Shown here one piece after another: positions 39,237 to 42,279 of a DNA stretch of 42,279 nt. Source of the DNA: an uncultured Clostridia bacterium. Lineage in GTDB: Bacteria > Bacillota > Clostridia > Christensenellales > UBA1750. The stretch spans positions 1 to 42,279 of the forward strand of contig CAJFMX010000021.1 of NCBI GenBank assembly GCA_904393115.1. Reading direction: 5' to 3'. Position 1 is the stretch's first letter, and every line of letters begins with the position of its first letter. Under the pieces are notes generated by a model. It was not told where the DNA came from and did not search any database. It was given only the letters and a program-made list of their open reading frames with translations. Position numbers and translations under genes: made by a program.

Positions 39237-40343
39237 ATGAAGATCCTGCACACTTCGGACTGGCACCTGGGCCTGGACTTCTACGGCGCGAGCCTGCTGC
39301 GCGACCAGGAGGCGATGGTGGACCGCATCGCAGACATCGCCGCGCGGGAGCGGGTCGGCGCGGTGCTCCTGGCCGGGGACGTATTCGACCGCGCGGTGGT
39401 CGGCGCGGACGCGATGGGCGTCTACAACCGGGCCATGCGCCGCCTCTGCCTGGAGGAGCGCATCCCGGTGGTGGTCTGCGCGGGCAACCACGACGGCGCG
39501 GCGCGCCTCTCGCTCCTGCAGGAGCTGCTGGCGCCCTCCGGGCTGCACGTGTTCGGCCGCGCGGGCGCGCAGGACGACCGCGTGGACCTGGGCGAGGCCG
39601 TGGTGCACGTTCTGCCCTACTGCACGACGGACGACGCGCGGCTGAGCTTCCCCGCGGAGCGGGAGGCGATCGGCAGCGCCGCCGACGCGGTCGCGGCCTT
39701 CCTCGCCCACCGCGCGCCGGAGCGGGACGGCCGGTTCCACATCCTGCTGGGGCACTGCTTTGCCGCGGGCGGCCAGGCGGGGCGCAGCGACCGCGCCGCG
39801 GCGGTCGGCGGCGCGCTGGCCGTGCCGGTGGGGGCCTTCGCGCCCTTTGACTATGCGGCGCTGGGGCACCTGCACAAGGCGCAGACGCTCGCGGGCGGGC
39901 GCGTGCGCTACTGCGGCGCGCCCCTGGCCTACGCCTTTGACGAGGCGGGCCAGGAAAAGGGCGTGACGATCCTGGACACCGGGGACGGGTCCCTGCGCGC
40001 CGTGCCCGTGCCGCCGCTGCGGCCGGTCGAGGCGCGCACGGGCGCGGTGGACGCGCTGCTCGCGGGGGAATCGGACGCCTATCTGCACCTGACGGTGACG
40101 GACGCGCTGGCCACGGCCTCCGTGCAGGACGCGCTGCGCCGGAAGTACCCCAACGCGCTGTTGATCGAGAGCGCGCTCCTCTCGCGGGAGGGCGGCGCGC
40201 CGCTGCTGACCGCGCAGGAGGCGGCCGCGGACACGCCGCTCGCGCTTGCAGAGAAATTCTATCTATATAAGACGGGTCTGGAGATGGACGACGAGCAGCG
40301 CGCCTGGTTCCAGCGCGCCGTGGAGGAAGCGGAGCGCGCATGA
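39237..40343 (+). CDS. sbcD: Exonuclease subunit SbcD (Mre11-type)
   Basis: SbcD is the nuclease of the SbcCD complex, which opens hairpins and trims double-strand ends and so cuts palindromic DNA. The 368-residue protein carries the calcineurin-type phosphoesterase motifs in order: LHTSDWHLGLDFYG, LLAGDVFDR, VVCAGNHDG, LLGHCFAAGG and ALGHLHKAQ. Length is in the range of Gram-positive SbcD. The ATG at 39237 follows GGAGG. It is the first gene of a two-gene unit with sbcC, 37 nt apart. That this palindrome-cutting system lies 5 kb from a palindrome-rich array is noteworthy but may be chance. Confidence 0.95.
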   Translation: MKILHTSDWHLGLDFYGASLLRDQEAMVDRIADIAARERVGAVLLAGDVFDRAVVGADAMGVYNRAMRRLCLEERIPVVVCAGNHDGAARLSLLQELLAPSGLHVFGRAGAQDDRVDLGEAVVHVLPYCTTDDARLSFPAEREAIGSAADAVAAFLAHRAPERDGRFHILLGHCFAAGGQAGRSDRAAAVGGALAVPVGAFAPFDYAALGHLHKAQTLAGGRVRYCGAPLAYAFDEAGQEKGVTILDTGDGSLRAVPVPPLRPVEARTGAVDALLAGESDAYLHLTVTDALATASVQDALRRKYPNALLIESALLSREGGAPLLTAQEAAADTPLALAEKFYLYKTGLEMDDEQRAWFQRAVEEAERA

Positions 40344-40380
40344 CCCGGCAGAGAACAAGACGCGGAAGGAGGCGGGCGGA

Positions 40381-42279
40381 ATGCTGCCGCTCAAGCTGAC
40401 GATGGAGGCCTTTGGGCCGTACCTTGCCCCGCAGGTCGTGGACTTTGCGCCGTTTTCGGACCGGTTCCTGATCTACGGGGAGACGGGCGCGGGCAAGACC
40501 GCGCTCCTGGACGCGATGACCTGCGCGCTCTACAACCGCGCCAGCGGCGGCGAGCGCGGCGGCATCCAGGACCTGCGCTGCAAGCTGGCCGGGCCGGAGC
40601 AGGACACGCGCGTGGAGTTTCTGTTCTCCGTCCGCGGGCGGCGCTATCTGTTCTGGAAGCGGCTGCGCGCCGTGCGCCGGCGGAAGAAGGACGAGGACGA
40701 CCGCGCGGAGCGCTATGTCCTCGAGTGCGGCGCGCGGGAGCTGCTGCCGGACGGCGGGGAGCGCAGCCTGCTCGAGAGCGCCAAGCCCACCGCGCAGGAG
40801 GCCGCCGCGGTCGAGGCCGTGGGCATGGGCTTTGACCAGTTCGTGCAGGTGATGATCCTGCCGCAGGGGAAGTTCGAGCGCTTCCTCACCGCAGACTCGG
40901 CCGAGAAGGAGCGCATCCTCAAGACGCTGTTCCGCGCGGACCGCTTCGCCGCGTACCAGGAGAGCCTCGCGCGCCAGTGCCGCGAGGCGGAGGAGTGCCT
41001 GCGCGCGGATGAACAGGCGCTCCGGTCCCAGTGGGCGGTCCTGGGCGTGGAGAGCGCGGAGGCGCTGCGCGATCTCTGCGCGCAGGAGGAGGCGGCGCTC
41101 GCCGCGCAGCAGGCCGAGCGGGAGCGCTGCCGCGCGCGCTATGCCGCCTGCGACGAGGCCGCCCGCCGCGCCCAGGCTGACGAGGAGAAGTTCGCCCGCG
41201 CCGATCGCGCTCGGGAGGCGCTCTTCGCCGCGCAGGGCGAGCAGGAGGCCGCCCGCGCCGCAGAGGAGGACCTGCGCCGCGCCGAGGCCGCCGCGCTCTG
41301 CCGCGACGCCCTGCGCGCGTGCGAGCGCGCACGGCAGGAGGCGGAGCGCGCCGCTTCCCGCGCCCGCGCCGCGGAGGCCGAGCGCGCCCGCGCCGGCGAG
41401 GAGCGCGCCGCCTCCGCGGACGCACAGGACCGCGCGCGTCTGGCCCTGGAGGAGGCCGCGCCCCTGCGGCAGGAGGTCGAGCGCCTGGAGGCCGCCCTGC
41501 CCGAGAAGGTCGCGCTCTCCGCGGCGCAGCGGGCCGCATCCGCCGCGGAGGAAGCCCGCGCTCGGGCCGAAGCCGCCGCCGCGGATCTCGCCGCGCGCCT
41601 GGCCCGCGCGGAGGCGGAGGAGGCGGCGCGGCGGGAGCGCCTGCGCGACCTGTCCAGGGCGCGCGACCGCCTGCCCGCGCTGGAGGCGGCCTGCGCGCGC
41701 TGGGCGGAGGCCAAGCGCCTCGCGGACCGCGCGCGGGAGCTGGGCGAGGCGCTCAGCCGGGCGCGCAAGGACGCCCTCGAGGCGCAGGCGGAGGCGCTCG
41801 CCGCGGAGGGCGCGGCCCTGGAGCGCGCGGGCGCGGAGGCGGACCGCACGGAGGAATACTTCCGCAACGCCGCCGCGGAACTGGCCAAGTGCCTGCAGGA
41901 CGGCGAGCCCTGCCCGGTCTGCGGCAGCCGGGCGCACCCGAATCCCCGCATCAGCGCCGCGCACGCCGGCGCGCGGGAGCGGCTCCTGGCGGCGCGGCGC
42001 GCCCTGCGCGAGGCGCAGGAGGTCCTGCGCGCCGCCTCCGGCCGCCGGGCCGCCGCCCAGGAGCGCGTCCAGACCCTGGAGCAGCAGGAGGCCGCCGCCC
42101 GGGCCGAGGCCGCCGCCCTGCCGCACGATCCAGCGGCCCAGCGCGCCGACGAAGAGGCCCGCAGCCGCGCGGCCCGCGGCGCGCAGGACTGGCAGCGCCT
42201 CCAACAGGAGGACGAGGCGCAGGCGGAGGCGATTCGCGGCCTGCGCGCGGCGCTGACGCAGGCGCTGGCCGCGCGCTCC
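40381..42279 (+). CDS. sbcC: Exonuclease subunit SbcC (Rad50-type ATPase), cut by the right window edge
   Basis: SbcC is the ATPase partner of SbcD. The visible 633 residues start MLPLKLTMEAFGPYL, the family's N-terminus, and include Walker A YGETGAGKTALL (Gly-Lys-Thr at 38-40) and the Q-loop-like ILPQGKFERFL. A long coiled coil of Ala, Glu and Arg follows from about residue 200. The zinc hook C-P-V-C (Cys511 and Cys514) marks the middle of the protein, so about half the coil and the C-terminal ATPase lobe lie beyond the edge. The ATG at 40381 follows GGAAGGAGG. The coil region has an extreme Ala/Arg/Glu composition, which also makes a spurious 1768-codon frame on the other strand. Confidence 0.95.
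   Translation, partial: MLPLKLTMEAFGPYLAPQVVDFAPFSDRFLIYGETGAGKTALLDAMTCALYNRASGGERGGIQDLRCKLAGPEQDTRVEFLFSVRGRRYLFWKRLRAVRRRKKDEDDRAERYVLECGARELLPDGGERSLLESAKPTAQEAAAVEAVGMGFDQFVQVMILPQGKFERFLTADSAEKERILKTLFRADRFAAYQESLARQCREAEECLRADEQALRSQWAVLGVESAEALRDLCAQEEAALAAQQAERERCRARYAACDEAARRAQADEEKFARADRAREALFAAQGEQEAARAAEEDLRRAEAAALCRDALRACERARQEAERAASRARAAEAERARAGEERAASADAQDRARLALEEAAPLRQEVERLEAALPEKVALSAAQRAASAAEEARARAEAAAADLAARLARAEAEEAARRERLRDLSRARDRLPALEAACARWAEAKRLADRARELGEALSRARKDALEAQAEALAAEGAALERAGAEADRTEEYFRNAAAELAKCLQDGEPCPVCGSRAHPNPRISAAHAGARERLLAARRALREAQEVLRAASGRRAAAQERVQTLEQQEAAARAEAAALPHDPAAQRADEEARSRAARGAQDWQRLQQEDEAQAEAIRGLRAALTQALAARS

Noticed and set aside
36898..42204. A 1768-codon open frame on the minus strand opposite GH2, the deaminase, sbcD and sbcC
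   Set aside because: It runs antisense to four well-supported genes, has Ala/Arg/Gly-rich low-complexity sequence, no recognised domain and no ribosome site. It results from high GC and strong third-position bias.
39237..42279. A dedicated defence island around sbcCD
   Set aside because: sbcCD is a housekeeping repair pair, and neighbours are a glycosidase and a deaminase. No restriction, toxin or effector gene is seen.

Overview
The window is GC-rich (by eye well above 60%). It carries AGGAGG-type ribosome binding sites, consensus sigma-A promoters (often extended -10, TGNTATAAT-like), two T-box riboswitches, and an archaeal-type AspRS joined to GatCAB. Together these point to a high-GC member of the Clostridia, most likely an uncultured gut anaerobe (inference). 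No rRNA, tRNA, transposase, phage gene or CRISPR array was recognised.

Layout. 1-310: tandem palindromic repeat running into the end of tadA. 292-2158 (-): sulfatase and tadA. 2295-3047 (+): exonuclease III. 3095-4996 (-): glutamine-dependent NAD synthetase. 5234-7299 (+): a KDPG aldolase fused to a VOC domain, a small membrane protein and an AviRa-like rRNA methyltransferase. 7369-15928 (-): a tightly coupled aromatic amino-acid operon aroB-aroC-aroE/aroK fusion-aroQ-aroF-aroA-tyrA-azlC-azlD-GNAT, with pheA just upstream (16037-17119) behind a terminator. 17295-22141 (-): an AIM24-family protein and two GH31 glycosidases. 22350-23330: two divergent XRE regulators, one with a degenerate S24 peptidase domain. 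23393-24958 (-): ADP-ribosylglycohydrolase family protein. 25101-27721 (+): Met T-box and metNIQ. 27908-28684 (+): lipoprotein. 28773-33716 (+): T-box, aspS, gatC, gatA, gatB, the indirect route to Asn-tRNA(Asn) and Gln-tRNA(Gln). 33729-34532: a repeat cassette of six 96-bp units bracketed by two related hairpins. 34536-35876 (-): MATE transporter. 36073-39159 (+): GH2 glycosidase and a nucleoside/guanine deaminase. 39237 to the right edge (+): sbcD and sbcC (truncated by the window).

How the genes work together. The aro block holds DAHP synthase, dehydroquinate synthase, dehydroquinase, shikimate dehydrogenase/kinase, EPSP synthase, chorismate synthase and both tyrosine and phenylalanine branch enzymes, enough for Tyr and Phe from central metabolites apart from the transaminase. 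AzlCD at its end suggests export of a product. Sulfatase, two GH31 and one GH2 enzymes point to use of host or plant glycans. The two T-boxes tie methionine uptake and transamidosome-type tRNA charging to amino-acid supply.

The most unusual items are the two structured repeat cassettes (left edge and 33.7-34.5 kb), the AroE-AroK and Eda-VOC fusions, the apparently cleavage-dead S24 repressor with its divergent partner, the AviRa-like methyltransferase, azlCD inside an aro operon, and a T-box whose specifier loop contains overlapping Glu and Asn codons. No wholly new defence or mobile system was seen.
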